Assembly (NCBI GenBank): GCA_943737045.1
Contig: CALSFV010000216.1
Location: forward strand, 1,054,001-1,118,000
Reading direction: 5' to 3'
Length of the DNA: 64,000 nt
From: Parapristionchus giblindavisi
Taxonomy: Eukaryota > Nematoda > Chromadorea > Rhabditida > Diplogasteridae
Numbering within the stretch: position 1 is the first letter of the stretch; every line of letters begins with the position of its first letter. The notes under the pieces are model-generated. The model made no database searches. It saw nothing but the letters and a program-made list of their open reading frames with translations, and was not told where the DNA came from. Positions 25,101-39,200 of the stretch are shown piece by piece. Both the position numbers and the translations under genes were made by a program.

Positions 25101-27297
25101 TAATTCGGCTGGAGCGGCCGTTGTTCAACATAGGAACGTGCAAAGTACTCAGAATTTTTTGCTCTTTCGTTTGGTATATGACACGCTGGGTCTAGCAAAA
25201 AATTTTTCATGTCAGGTATTCTTTTGGTCTTATCAAAGTGAAAGCTACTTTTGTACTTTGGGCATTGTGGAATCAACACAAGATTACAGTTTGACATGAA
25301 CTGAAGTGTAGATTATTCAGAATTTTTTGCTCTTTCACGTGGTATATGCTACGATAAGTTTAGATTAAATATTGCCGTGTCACGAATTCTTTAATGCTAA
25401 AAATGCATGGTTCAATGTTGTTAATTCGGCTGGAGCGGCCGTTGTTCAACATGGAACGTTGCAAAATACTCAGAATTTTTTGCTCTTTCGTTTGGTATAT
25501 GACACGCTGGGTCTAGCAGAAAATTTGTCATGTCAGGTATTCTTTTGGTCTTATCAGAGTGAAAGCTACTTTTGTACTTTGGGCATTGTGGAATCAACAC
25601 AAGATTACAGTTTGACATGAACTGAAGTGTAGATTATTCAGAATTTTTTGCTCTTTCACGTGGTATATGCTACGATAAGTTTAGATTAAATATTGGCGTG
25701 TCACGAATTCTTTAATGCTAAAAATGCATGGTTCAATGTTGTTAATTCGGCTGGAGCGGCCGTTGTTCAACATGGAACGTTGCAAAATACTCAGAATTTT
25801 TTGCTCTTTCGTTTGGTATATGACACGCTGGGTCTAGCAGAAAATTTTTCATGTCAGGTATTCTTTTGGTCTTATCAGAGTGAAAGCTACTTTTGCACTT
25901 TGGGCATTGTGGAATCAACACAAGATTACAGTTTGACATGAACTGAAGTGTAGATTATTCAGAATTTTTTGCTCTTTCACGTGGTATATGCTACGATAAG
26001 TTTAGATTAAATATTGGCGTGTCACGAATTCTTTAATGCTAAAAATGCATGGTTCAATGTTGTTAATTCGGCTGGAGCGGCCGTTGTTCAACATGGAACG
26101 TTGCAAAATACTCAGAATTTTTTGCTCTTTCGTTTGGTATATGACACGCTGGGTCTAGCAGAAAATTTTTCATGTCAGGTATTCTTTTGGTCTTATCAGA
26201 GTGAAAGCTACTTTTGCACTTTGGGCATTGTGGAATCAACACAAGATTACAGTTTGACATGAACTGAAGTGTAGATTATTCAGAATTTTTTGCTCTTTCA
26301 CGTGGTATATGCTACGATAAGTTTAGATTAAATATTGGCGTGTCACGAATTCTTTAATGCTAAAAATGCATGGTTCAATGTTGTTAATTCGGCTGGAGCG
26401 GCCGTTGTTCAACATGGAACGTTGCAACATACTCAGAATTTTTTGCTCTTTCGTTTGGTATATGACACGCTGGGTCTAGCAGAAACTTTTTCATGTCAGG
26501 TATTCTTTTGGTCTTATCAGAGTGAAAGCTACTTTTGTACTTTGGGCATTGTGGAATCAACACAAGATTACAGTTTGACATGAACTGAAGTGTAGATTAT
26601 TCAGAATTTTTTGCTCTTTCACGTGGTATATGCTACGATAAATTTAGATTAAATATTGGCGTGTCACGAATTCTTTAATGCTAAAAATGCATGGTTCAAT
26701 GTTGTTAATTCGGCTGGAGCGGCCGTTGTTCAACATGGAACGTTGCAAAATACTCAGAATTTTTTGCTCTTTCGTTTGGTATATGACACGCTGGGTCTAG
26801 CAGAAAATTTGTCATGTCAGGTATTCTTTTGGTCTTATCAGAGTGAAAGCTACTTTTGTACTTTGGGCATTGTGGAATCAACACAAGATTACAGTTTGAC
26901 ATGAACTGAAGTGTAGATTATTCAGAATTTTTTGCTCTTTCACGTGGTATATGCTACGATAAGTTTAGATTAAATATTGGCGTGTCACGAATTCTTTAAT
27001 GCTAAAAATGCATGGTTCAATGTTGTTAATTCGGCTGGAGCGGCCGTTGTTCAACATGGAACGTTGCAAAATACTCAGAATTTTTTGCTCTTTCGTTTGG
27101 TATATGACGCGCTGGGTCTAGCAGAAAATTTTTCATGTCAGGTATTCTTTTGGTCTTATCAGAGTGAAAGCTACTTTTGTACTTTGGGCATTGTGGAATC
27201 AACACAAGATTACAGTTTGACATGAACTGAAGTGTAGATTATTCAGAATTTTTTGCTCTTTCACGTGGTATATGCTACGATAAGTTTAGATTAAATA
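22162..27297. repeat. Twelve-unit block, second copy with additions
   Basis: Order: 22162 A, 22483 P, 22804 N, 23125 R, extra L-N-R (23446-24408), 24409 A, 24730 N, 25051 R, 25372 P, 25693 N with ttttgcactttg, 26014 (exact type repeat of 25693), 26335 H, 26656 L, 26977 N (with tgacgcgctgg). Removing the three-unit and one-unit additions gives the order at 16,385-20,236. Confidence 0.75.
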
Positions 27298-30200
27298 TTG
27301 GCGTGTCACGAATTCTTTAATGCTAAAAATGCATGGTTCAATGTTGTTAATTCGGCTGGAGCGGCCGTTGTTCAACATGGAACGTTGCAAAATACTCAGA
27401 ATTTTTTGCTCTTTCGTTTGGTATATGACACGCTGGGTCTAGCAGAAAATTTGTCATGTCAGGTATTCTTTTGGTCTTATCAGAGTGAAAGCTACTTTTG
27501 TACTTTGGGCATTGTGGAATCAACACAAGATTACAGTTTGACATGAACTGAAGTGTAGATTATTCAGAATTTTTTGCTCTTTCACGTGGTATATGCTACG
27601 ATAAGTTTAGATTAAATATTGGCGTGTCACGAATTCTTTAATGCTAAAAATACATGGTTCAATGTTGTTAATTCGGCTGGAGCGGCCGTTGTTCAACATG
27701 GAACGTTGCAAAATACTCAGAATTTTTTGCTCTTTCGTTTGGTATATGACACGCTGGGTCTAGCAGAAAATTTTTCATGTCAGGTATTCTTTTGGTCTTA
27801 TCAGAGTGAAAGCTACTTTTGCACTTTGGGCATTGTGGAATCAACACAAGATTACAGTTTGACATGAACTGAAGTGTAGATTATTCAGAATTTTTTGCTC
27901 TTTCACGTGGTATATGCTACGATAAGTTTAGATTAAATATTGGCGTGTCACGAATTCTTTAATGCTAAAAATGCATGGTTCAATGTTGTTAATTCGGCTG
28001 GAGCGGCCGTTGTTCAACATGGAACGTTGCAAAATACTCAGAATTTTTTGCTCTTTCGTTTGGTATATGACACGCTGGGTCTAGCAGAAAATTTTTCATG
28101 TCAGGTATTCTTTTGGTCTTATCAGAGTGAAAGCTACTTTTGCACTTTGGGCATTGTGGAATCAACACAAGATTACAGTTTGACATGAACTGAAGTGTAG
28201 ATTATTCAGAATTTTTTGCTCTTTCACGTGGTATATGCTACGATAAGTTTAGATTAAATATTGGCGTGTCACGAATTCTTTAATGCTAAAAATGCATGGT
28301 TCAATGTTGTTAATTCGGCTGGAGCGGCCGTTGTTCAACATGGAACGTTGCAACATACTCAGAATTTTTTGCTCTTTCGTTTGGTATATGACACCCTGGG
28401 TCTAGCAGAAACTTTTTCATGTCAGGTATTCTTTTGGTCTTATCAGAGTGAAAGCTACTTTTGTACTTTGGGCATTGTGGAATCAACACAAGATTACAGT
28501 TTGACATGAACTGAAGTGTAGATTATTCAGAATTTTTTGCTCTTTCACGTGGTATATGCTACGATAAATTTAGATTAAATATTGGCGTGTCACGAATTCT
28601 TTAATGCTAAAAATGCATGGTTCAATGTTGTTAATTCGGCTGGAGCGGCCGTTGTTCAACATGGAACGTTGCAACATACTCAGAATTTTTTGCTCTTTCG
28701 TTTGGTATATGACACGCTGGGTCTAGCAGAAACTTTTTCATGTCAGGTATTCTTTTGGTCTTATCAGAGTGAAAGCTACTTTTGTACTTTGGGCATTGTG
28801 GAATCAACACAAGATTACAGTTTGACATGAACTGAAGTGTAGATGATTCAGAATTTTTTGCTCTTTCACATGGTATATGCTAAGATAAATTTAGATTAAA
28901 TATTGGCGTGTCACGAATTCTTTAATGCTAAAAATGCATGGTTCAATGTTGTTAATTCGGCTGGAACGGCCGTTGTTCAACATGGAACGTTGCAAAAAAC
29001 TCAGAATTTTTTGCTCTTTCGTTTGGTATATGACACGCTGGGTCTAGCAGAAACTTTTTCATGTCAGGTATTCTTTTGGTCTTATCAGAGTGAAAGCTAC
29101 TTTTGTACTTTGGGCATTGTGGAATCAACACAAGATTACAGTTTGACATGAACTGAAGTGTAGATTATTCAGAATTTTTTGCTCTTTCACGTGGTATATG
29201 CTACGATAAATTTAGATTAAATATTGGCGTGTCACGAATTCTTTAATGCTAAAAATGCATGGTTCAATGTTGTTAATTCGGCTGGAGCGGCCGTTGTTCA
29301 ACATGGAACGTTGCAAAATACTCAGAATTTTTTGCTCTTTCGTTTGGTATATGACACGCTGGGTCTAGCAGAAAATTTGTCATGTCAGGTATTCTTTTGG
29401 TCTTATCAGAGTGAAAGCTACTTTTGTACTTTGGGCATTGTGGAATCAACACAAGATTACAGTTTGACATGAACTGAAGTGTAGATTATTCAGAATTTTT
29501 TGCTCTTTCACGTGGTATATGCTACGATAAGTTTAGATTAAATATTGGCGTGTCACGAATTCTTTAATGCTAAAAATGCATGGTTCAATGTTGTTAATTC
29601 GGCTGGAGCGGCCGTTGTTCAACATGGAACGTTGCAACATACTCAGAATTTTTTGCTCTTTCGTTTGGTATATGACACGCTGGGTCTAGCAGAAACTTTT
29701 TCATGTCAGGTATTCTTTTGGTCTTATCAGAGTGAAAGCTACTTTTGTACTTTGGGCATTGTGGAATCAACACAAGATTACAGTTTGACATGAACTGAAG
29801 TGTAGATGATTCAGAATTTTTTGCTCTTTCACGTGGTATATGCTACGATAAATTTAGATTAAATATTGGCGTGTCACGAATTCTTTAATGCTAAAAATGC
29901 ATGGTTCAATGTTGTTAATTCGGCTGGAGCGGCCGTTGTTCAACATAGGAACGTGCAAAGTACTCAGAATTTTTTGCTCTTTCGTTTGGTATATGACACG
30001 CTGGGTCTAGCAAAAAATTTTTCATGTCAGGTATTCTTTTGGTCTTATCAGAGTGAAAGCTACTTTTGTACTTTGGGCATTGTGGAATCAACACAAGATT
30101 ACAGTTTGACATGAACTGAAGTGTAGATTATTCAGAATTTTTTGCTCTTTCACGTGGTATATGCTACGATAAGTTTAGATTAAATATTGGCGTGTCACGA

Positions 30201-31470
30201 ATTCTTTAATGCTAAAAATGCATGGTTCAATGTTGTTAATTCGGCTGGAGCGGCCGTTGTTCAACATGGAACGTTGCAACATACTCAGAATTTTTTGCTC
30301 TTTCGTTTGGTATATGACACGCTGGGTCTAGCAGAAACTTTTTCATGTCAGGTATTCTTTTGGTCTTATCAGAGTGAAAGCTACTTTTGTACTTTGGGCA
30401 TTGTGGAATCAACACAAGATTACAGTTTGACATGAACTGAAGTGTAGATTATTCAGAATTTTTTGCTCTTTCACGTGGTATATGCTACGATAAGTTTAGA
30501 TTAAATATTTGCGTGTCACGAATTCTTTAATGCTAAAAATGCATGGTTCAATGTTGTTAATTCGGCTGGAGCGGCCGTTGTTCAACATGGAACGTTGCAA
30601 CATACTCAGAATTTTTTGCTCTTTCGTTTGGTATATGACACGCTGGGTCTAGCAGAAACTTTTTCATGTCAGGTATTCTTTTGGTCTTATCAGAGTGAAA
30701 GCTACTTTTGTACTTTGGGCATTGTGGAATCAACACAAGATTACAGTTTGACATGAACTGAAGTGTAGATTATTCAGAATTTTTTGCTCTTTCACGTGGT
30801 ATATGCTACGATAAGTTTAGATTAAATATTGGCGTGTCACGAATTCTTTAATGCTAAAAATGCATGGTTCAATGTTGTTAATTCGGCTGGAGCGGCCGTT
30901 GTTCAACATGGAACGTTGCAAAATACTCAGAATTTTTTGCTCTTTCGTTTGGTATATGACACGCTGGGTCTAGCAGAAAATTTGTCATGTCAGGTATTCT
31001 TTTGGTCTTATCAGAGTGAAAGCTACTTTTGTACTTTGGGCATTGTGGAATCAACACAAGATTACAGTTTGACATGAACTGAAGTGTAGATTATTCAGAA
31101 TATTTTGCTCTTTCACGTGGTATATGCTACGATAAGTTTAGATTAAATATTGGCGTGTCACGAATTCTTTAATGCTAAAAATGCATGGTTCAATGTTGTT
31201 AATTCGGCTGGAGCGGCCGTTGTTCAACATGGAACGTTGCAACATACTCAGAATTTTTTGCTCTTTCGTTTGGTATATGACACGCTGGGTCTAGCAGAAA
31301 CTTTTTCATGTCAGGTATTCTTTTGGTCTTATCAGAGTGAAAGCTACTTTTGTACTTTGGGCATTGTGGAATCAACACAAGATTACAGTTTGACATGAAC
31401 TGAAGTGTAGATTATTCTGAATTTTTTGCTCTTTCACGTGGTATATGCTACGATAAGTTTAGATTAAATA
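27298..31470. repeat. Mixed H, L, N segment
   Basis: Units: 27298 L, 27619 N (aaatacatgg; tgcactttg), 27940 N (tgcactttg), 28261 H, 28582 H, 28903 (gctggaacgg; gcaaaaaactc), 29224 L, 29545 H, 29866 R with cagagtg (an R/H-type recombinant), 30187 H, 30508 H with atatttgcgtg, 30829 L, 31150 H. H dominates; the last A unit is at 24409 and the last P unit at 25372. Confidence 0.75.
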
Positions 31471-32433
31471 TTGGCGTGTCACGAATTCTTTAATGCTAAA
31501 AATGCATGGTTCAATGTTGTTAATTCGGCTGGAGCGGCCGTTGTTCAACATGGAACGTTGCAAAATACTCAGAATTTTTTGCTCTTTCGTTTGGTATATG
31601 ACACGCTGTGTCTAGCAGAAAATTTTTCATGTCAGTTATTCTTTTGGTCTTATCAAAGTGAAAGCTACTTTTGTACTTTGGGCATTGTGGAATCAACACA
31701 AGATTACAGTTTGACATGAACTGAAGTGTAGATTATTCAGAATTTTTTGCTCTTTCACGTGGTATATGCTACGATAAGTTTAGATTAAATATTGGCGTGT
31801 CACGAATTCTTTAATGCTAAAAATGCATGGTTCAATGTTGTTAATTCGGCTGGAGCGGCCGTTGTTCAACATGGAACGTTGCAAAATACTCAGAATTTTT
31901 TGCTCTTTCGTTTGGTATATGACACGCTGGGTCTAGCAGAAAATTTTTCATGTCAGGTATTCTTTTGGTCTTATCAAAGTGAAAGCTACTTTTGTACTTT
32001 GGGCATTGTGGAATCAACACAAGATTACAGTTTGACATGAACTGAAGTGTAGATTATTCAGAATTTTTTGCTCTTTCACGTGGTATATGCTACGATAAGT
32101 TTAGATTAAATATTGGCGTGTCACGAATTCTTTAATGCTAAAAATGCATGGTTCAATGTTGTTAATTCGGCTGGAGCGGCCGTTGTTCAACATGGAACGT
32201 TGCAACATACTCAGAATTTTTTGCTCTTTCGTTTGGTATATGACACGCTGGGTCTAGCAGAAACTTTTTCATGTCAGGTATTCTTTTGGTCTTATCAGAG
32301 TGAAAGCTACTTTTGTACTTTGGGCATTGTGGAATCAACACAAGATTACAGTTTGACATGAACTGAAGTGTAGATTATTCAGAATTTTTTGCTCTTTCAC
32401 GTGGTATATGCTACGATAAGTTTAGATTAAATA

Positions 32434-35400
32434 TTTGCGTGTCACGAATTCTTTAATGCTAAAAATGCATGGTTCAATGTTGTTAATTCGGCTGGAGCGG
32501 CCGTTGTTCAACATGGAACGTTGCAACATACTCAGAATTTTTTGCTCTTTCGTTTGGTATATGACACGCTGGGTCTAGCAGAAAATTTTTCATGTCAGGT
32601 ATTCTTTTGGTCTTATCAAAGTGAAAGCTACTTTTGTACTTTGGGCATTGTGGAATCAACACAAGATTACAGTTTGACATGAACTGAAGTGCAGATTATT
32701 CAGAATTTTTTCCTCTTTCACGTGGTATATGCTACGATAAGTTTAGATTAAATATTGGCGTGTCACGAATTCTTTAATGCTAAAAATGCATGGTTCAATG
32801 TTGTTAATTCGGCTGGAGCGGCCGTTGTTCAACATGGAACGTTGCAAAATACTCAGAATTTTTTGCTCTTTCGTTTGGTATATGACACGCTGGGTCTAGC
32901 AGAAAATTTTTCATGTCAGTTATTCTTTTGGTCTTATCAAAGTGAAAGCTACTTTAGTACTTTGGGCATTGTGGAATCAACACAAGATTACAGTTTGACA
33001 TGAACTGAAGTGTAGATTATTCAGAATGTTTTGCTCTTTCACGTGGTATATGCTACGATAAGTTTAGATTAAATATTGGCGTGTCACGAATTCTTTAATG
33101 CTAAAAATGCATGGTTCAATGTTGTTAATTCGGCTGGAGCGGCCGTTGTTCAACATGGAACGTTGCAAAATACTCAGAATTTTTTGCTCTTTCGTTTGGT
33201 ATATGACACGCTGGGTCTAGCAGAAAATTTTTCATGTCAGTTATTCTTTTGGTCTTATCAAAGTGAAAGCTACTTTTGTACTTTGGGCATTGTGGAATCA
33301 ACACAAGATTACAGTTTGACATGAACTGAAGTGTAGATTATTCAGAATTTTTTGCTCTTTCACGTGGTATATGCTACGATAAGTTTAGATTAAATATTGG
33401 CGTGTCACGAATTCTTTAATGCTAAAAATGCATGGTTCAATGTTGTTAATTCGGCTGGAGCGGCCGTTGTTCAACATGGAACGTTGCAAAATACTCAGAA
33501 TTTTTTGCTCTTTCGTTTGGTATATGACACGCTGGGTCTAGCAGAAAATTTTTCATGTCAGGTATTCTTTTGGTCTTATCAAAGTGAAAGCTACTTTTGT
33601 ACTTTGGGCATTGTGGAATCAACACAAGATTACAGTTTGACATGAACTGAAGTGTAGATTATTCAGAATTTTTTGCTCTTTCACGTGGTATATGCTACGA
33701 TAAGTTTAGATTAAATATTGGCGTGTCACGAATTCTTTAATGCTAAAAATGCATGGTTCAATGTTGTTAATTCGGCTGGAGCGGCCGTTGTTCAACATGG
33801 AACGTTGCAAAATACTCAGAATTTTTTGCTCTTTCGTTTGGTATATGACACGCTGGGTCTAGCAGAAAATTTTTCATGTCAGGTATTCTTTTGGTCTTAT
33901 CAAAGTGAAAGCTACTTTTGTACTTTGGGCAATGTGGAATCAACACAAGATTACAGTTTGACATGAACTGAAGTGTAGACTATTCAGAATTTTTTGCTCT
34001 TTCACATGGTATATGCTACGATAAGTTTAGATTAAATATTGGCGTGACACGAATTCTTTAATGCTAAAAATGCATGGTTCAATGTTGTTAATTCGGCTGG
34101 AGCGGCCGTTGTTCAACATGGAACGTTGCAAAATACTCAGAATTTTTTGCTCTTTCGTTTGGTATATGACACGCTGGGTCTAGCAGAAAATTTTTCATGT
34201 CAGGTATTCTTTTGGTCTTATCAAAGTGAAAGCTACTTTTGTACTTTGGGCATTGTGGAATCAACACAAGATTACAGTTTGACATGAACTGAAGTGTAGA
34301 TTATTCAGAATTTTTTGCTCTTTCACGTGGTATATGCTACGATAAGTTTAGATTAAATATTGGCGTGACACGAATTCTTTAATGCTAAAAATGCATGGTT
34401 CAATGTTGTTAATTCGGCTGGAGCGGCCGTTGTTCAACATGGAACGTTGCAAAATACTCAGAATTTTTTGCTCTTTCGTTTGGTATATGACACGCTGGGT
34501 CTAGCAGAATATTTTTCATGTCAGGTATTCTTTTGGTCTTATCAAAGTGAAAGCTACTTTTGTACTTTGGGCATTGTGGAATCAACACAAGATTACAGTT
34601 TGACATGAACTGAAGTGCAGATTATTCAGAATTTTTTCCTCTTTCACGTGGTATATGCTACGATAAGTTTAGATTAAATATTGGCGTGTCACGAATTCTT
34701 TAATGCTAAAAATGCATGGTTCAATGTTGTTAATTCGGCTGGAGCGGCCGTTGTTCAACATGGAACGTTGCAAAATACTCAGAATTTTTTGCTCTTTCGT
34801 TTGGTATATGACACGCTGGGTCTAGCAGAAAATTTTTCATGTCAGTTATTCTTTTGGTCTTATCAAAGTGAAAGCTACTTTAGTACTTTGGGCATTGTGG
34901 AATCAACACAAGATTACAGTTTGACATGAACTGAAGTGTAGATTATTCAGAATTTTTTGCTCTTTCACGTGGTATATGCTACGATAAGTTTAGATTAAAT
35001 ATTGGCGTGTCACGAATTCTTTAATGCTAAAAATGCATGGTTCAATGTTGTTAATTCGGCTGGAGCGGCCGTTGTTCAACATGGAACGTTGCAAAATACT
35101 CAGAATTTTTTGCTCTTTCGTTTGGTATATGACACGCTGGGTCTAGCAGAAAATTTTTCATGTCAGTTATTCTTTTGGTCTTATCAAAGTGAAAGCTACT
35201 TTTGTACTTTGGGCATTGTGGAATCAACACAAGATTACAGTTTGACATGAACTGAAGTGTAGATTATTCAGAATTTTTTGCTCTTTCACGTGGTATATGC
35301 TACGATAAGTTTAGATTAAATATTGGCGTGTCACGAATTCTTTAATGCTAAAAATGCATGGTTCAATGTTGTTAATTCGGCTGGAGCGGCCGTTGTTCAA

Positions 35401-36285
35401 CATGGAACGTTGCAAAATACTCAGAATTTTTTGCTCTTTCGTTTGGTATATGACACGCTGGGTCTAGCAGAAAATTTTTCATGTCAGGTATTCTTTTGGT
35501 CTTATCAAAGTGAAAGCTACTTTTGTACTTTGGGCATTGTGGAATCAACACAAGATTACAGTTTGACATGAACTGAAGTGTAGATTATTCAGAATTTTTT
35601 GCTCTTTCACGTGGTATATGCTACGATAAGTTTAGATTAAATATTGGCGTGTCACGAATTCTTTAATGCTAAAAATGCATGGTTCAATGTTGTTAATTCG
35701 GCTGGAGCGGCCGTTGTTCAACAGGGAACGTTGCAAAATACTCAGAATTTTTTGCTCTTTCGTTTGGTATATGACACGCTGGGTCTAGCAGAAAATTTTT
35801 CATGTCAGTTATTCTTTTGGTCTTATCAAAGTGAAAGCTACTTTTGTACTTTGGGCATTGTGGAATCAACACAAGATTTCAGTTTGACATGAACTGAAGT
35901 GTAGATTATTCAGAATTTTTTGCTCTTTCACGTGGTATATGCTACGATAAGTTTAGATTAAATATTGGCGTGTCACGAATTCTTTAATGCTAAAAATGCA
36001 TGGTTCAATGTTGTTAATTCGGCTGGAGCGGCCGTTGTTCAACATGGAACGTTGCAAAATACTCAGAATTTTTTGCTCTTTCGTTTGGTATATGACACGC
36101 TGGGTCTAGCAGAAAATTTTTCATGTCAGGTATTCTTTTGGTCTTATCAAAGTGAAAGCTACTTTTGTACTTTGGGCATTGTGGAATCAACACAAGATTA
36201 CAGTTTGACATGAACTGAAGTGTAGATTATTCAGAATTTTTTGCTCTTTCACGTGGTATATGCTACGATAAGTTTAGATTAAATA
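32434..36285. repeat. Six-unit duplication, period 1,926 bp
   Basis: Unit 32434 ends gaagtgcagatt...ttttttcctctttc and is followed by 32755, which has ctactttagtac. The same pair of private changes is found at 34360 and 34681. Q and N units follow in both places (33076/35002 and 33397/35323). The later units of the two copies differ (33718 V versus 35644 Q), so the duplication is partial or later edited. Confidence 0.7.
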
Positions 36286-39200
36286 TTGGCGTGTCACGAA
36301 TTCTTTAATGCTAAAAATGCATGGTTCAATGTTGTTAATTCGGCTGGAGCGGCCGTTGTTCAACATGGAACGTTGCAAAATACTCAGAATTTTTTGCTCT
36401 TTCGTTTGGTATATGACACGCTGGGTCTAGCAGAAAATTTTTCATGTCAGGTATTCTTTTGGTCTTATCAAAGTGAAAGCTACTTTTGTACTTTGGGCAT
36501 TGTGGAATCAACACAAGAATACAGTTTGACATGAACTGAAGTGTAGATTATTCAGAATTTTTTGCTCTTTCACGTGGTATATGCTACGATAAGTTTAGAT
36601 TAAATATTGGCGTGTCACGAATTCTTTAATGCTAAAAATGCATGGTTCAATGTTGTTAATTCGGCTGGAGCGGCCGTTGTTCAACATGGAACGTTGCAAA
36701 ATACTCAGAATTTTTTGCTCTTTCGTTTGGTATATGACACGCTGGGTCTAGCAGAAAATTTTTCATGTCAGTTATTCTTTTGGTCTTATCAAAGTGAAAG
36801 CTACTTTTGTACTTTGGGCATTGTGGAATCAACACAAGATTACAGTTTGACATGAACTGAAGTGTAGATTATTCAGAATTTTTTGCTCTTTCACGTGGTA
36901 TATGCTACGATAAGTTTAGATTAAATATTGGCGTGTCACGAATTCTTTAATGCTAAAAATGCATGGTTCAATGTTGTTAATTCGGCTGGAGCGGCCGTTG
37001 TTCAACATGGAACGTTGCAAAATACTCAGAATTTTTTGCTCTTTCGTTTGGTATATGACACGCTGGGTCTAGCAGAAAATTTTTCATGTCAGGTATTCTT
37101 TTGGTCTTATCAAAGTGAAAGCTACTTTTGTACTTTGGGCATTGTGGAATCAACACAAGATTACAGTTTGACATGAACTGAAGTGTAGATTATTCAGAAT
37201 TTTTTGCTCTTTCACGTGGTATATGCTACGATAAGTTTAGATTAAATATTGGCGTGTCACGAATTCTTTAATGCTAAAAATGCATGGTTCAATGTTGTTA
37301 ATTCGGCTGGAGCGGCCGTTGTTCAACATGGAACGTTGCAAAATACTCAGAATTTTTTGCTCTTTCGTTTGGTATATGACACGCTGGGTCTAGCAGAAAA
37401 TTTTTCATGTCAGGTATTCTTTTGGTCTTATCAAAGTGAAAGCTACTTTTGTACTTTGGGCATTGTGGAATCAACACAAGAATACAGTTTGACATGAACT
37501 GAAGTGTAGATTATTCAGAATTTTTTGCTCTTTCACGTGGTATATGCTACGATAAGTTTAGATTAAATATTGGCGTGTCACGAATTCTTTAATGCTAAAA
37601 ATGCATGGTTCAATGTTGTTAATTCGGCTGGAGCGGCCGTTGTTCAACATGGAACGTTGCAAAATACTCAGAATTTTTTGCTCTTTCGTTTGGTATATGA
37701 CACGCTGTGTCTAGCAGAAAATTTTTCATGTCAGTTATTCTTTTGGTCTTATCAAAGTGAAAGCTACTTTTGTACTTTGGGCATTGTGGAATCAACACAA
37801 GATTACAGTTTGACATGAACTGAAGTGTAGATTATTCAGAATTTTTTGCTCTTTCACGTGGTATATGCTACGATAAGTTTAGATTAAATATTGGCGTGTC
37901 ACGAATTCTTTAATGCTAAAAATGCATGGTTCAATGTTGTTAATTCGGCTGGAGCGGCCGTTGTTCAACATGGAACGTTGCAAAATACTCAGAATTTTTT
38001 GCTCTTTCGTTTGGTATATGACACGCTGGGTCTAGCAGAAAATTTTTCATGTCAGGTATTCTTTTGGTCTTATCAAAGTGAAAGCTACTTTTGTACTTTG
38101 GGCATTGTGGAATCAACACAAGAATACAGTTTGACATGAACTGAAGTGTAGATTATTCAGAATTTTTTGCTCTTTCACGTGGTATATGCTACGATAAGTT
38201 TAGATTAAATATTGGCGTGTCACGAATTCTTTAATGCTAAAAATGCATGGTTCAATGTTGTTAATTCGGCTGGAGCGGCCGTTGTTCAACATGGAACGTT
38301 GCAAAATACTCAGAATTTTTTGCTCTTTCGTTTGGTATATGACACGCTGTGTCTAGCAGAAAATTTTTCATGTCAGTTATTCTTTTGGTCTTATCAAAGT
38401 GAAAGCTACTTTTGTACTTTGGGCATTGTGGAATCAACACAAGATTACAGTTTGACATGAACTGAAGTGTAGATTATTCAGAATTTTTTGCTCTTTCACG
38501 TGGTATATGCTACGATAAGTTTAGATTAAATATTGGCGTGTCACGAATTCTTTAATGCTAAAAATGCATGGTTCAATGTTGTTAATTCGGCTGGAGCGGC
38601 CGTTGTTCAACATGGAACGTTGCAAAATACTCAGAATTTTTTGCTCTTTCGTTTGGTATATGACACGCTGGGTCTAGCAGAAAATTTTTCATGTCAGGTA
38701 TTCTTTTGGTCTTATCAAAGTGAAAGCTACTTTTGTACTTTGGGCATTGTGGAATCAACACAAGATTACAGTTTGACATGAACTGAAGTGTAGATTATTC
38801 AGAATTTTTTGCTCTTTCACGTGGTATATGCTACGATAAGTTTAGATTAAATATTGGCGTGTCACGAATTCTTTAATGCTAAAAATGCATGGTTCAATGT
38901 TGTTAATTCGGCTGGAGCGGCCGTTGTTCAACATGGAACGTTGCAAAATACTCAGAATTTTTTGCTCTTTCGTTTGGTATATGACACGCTGGGTCTAGCA
39001 GAAAATTTTTCATGTCAGGTATTCTTTTGGTCTTATCAAAGTGAAAGCTACTTTTGTACTTTGGGCATTGTGGAATCAACACAAGAATACAGTTTGACAT
39101 GAACTGAAGTGTAGATTATTCAGAATTTTTTGCTCTTTCACGTGGTATATGCTACGATAAGTTTAGATTAAATATTGGCGTGTCACGAATTCTTTAATGC

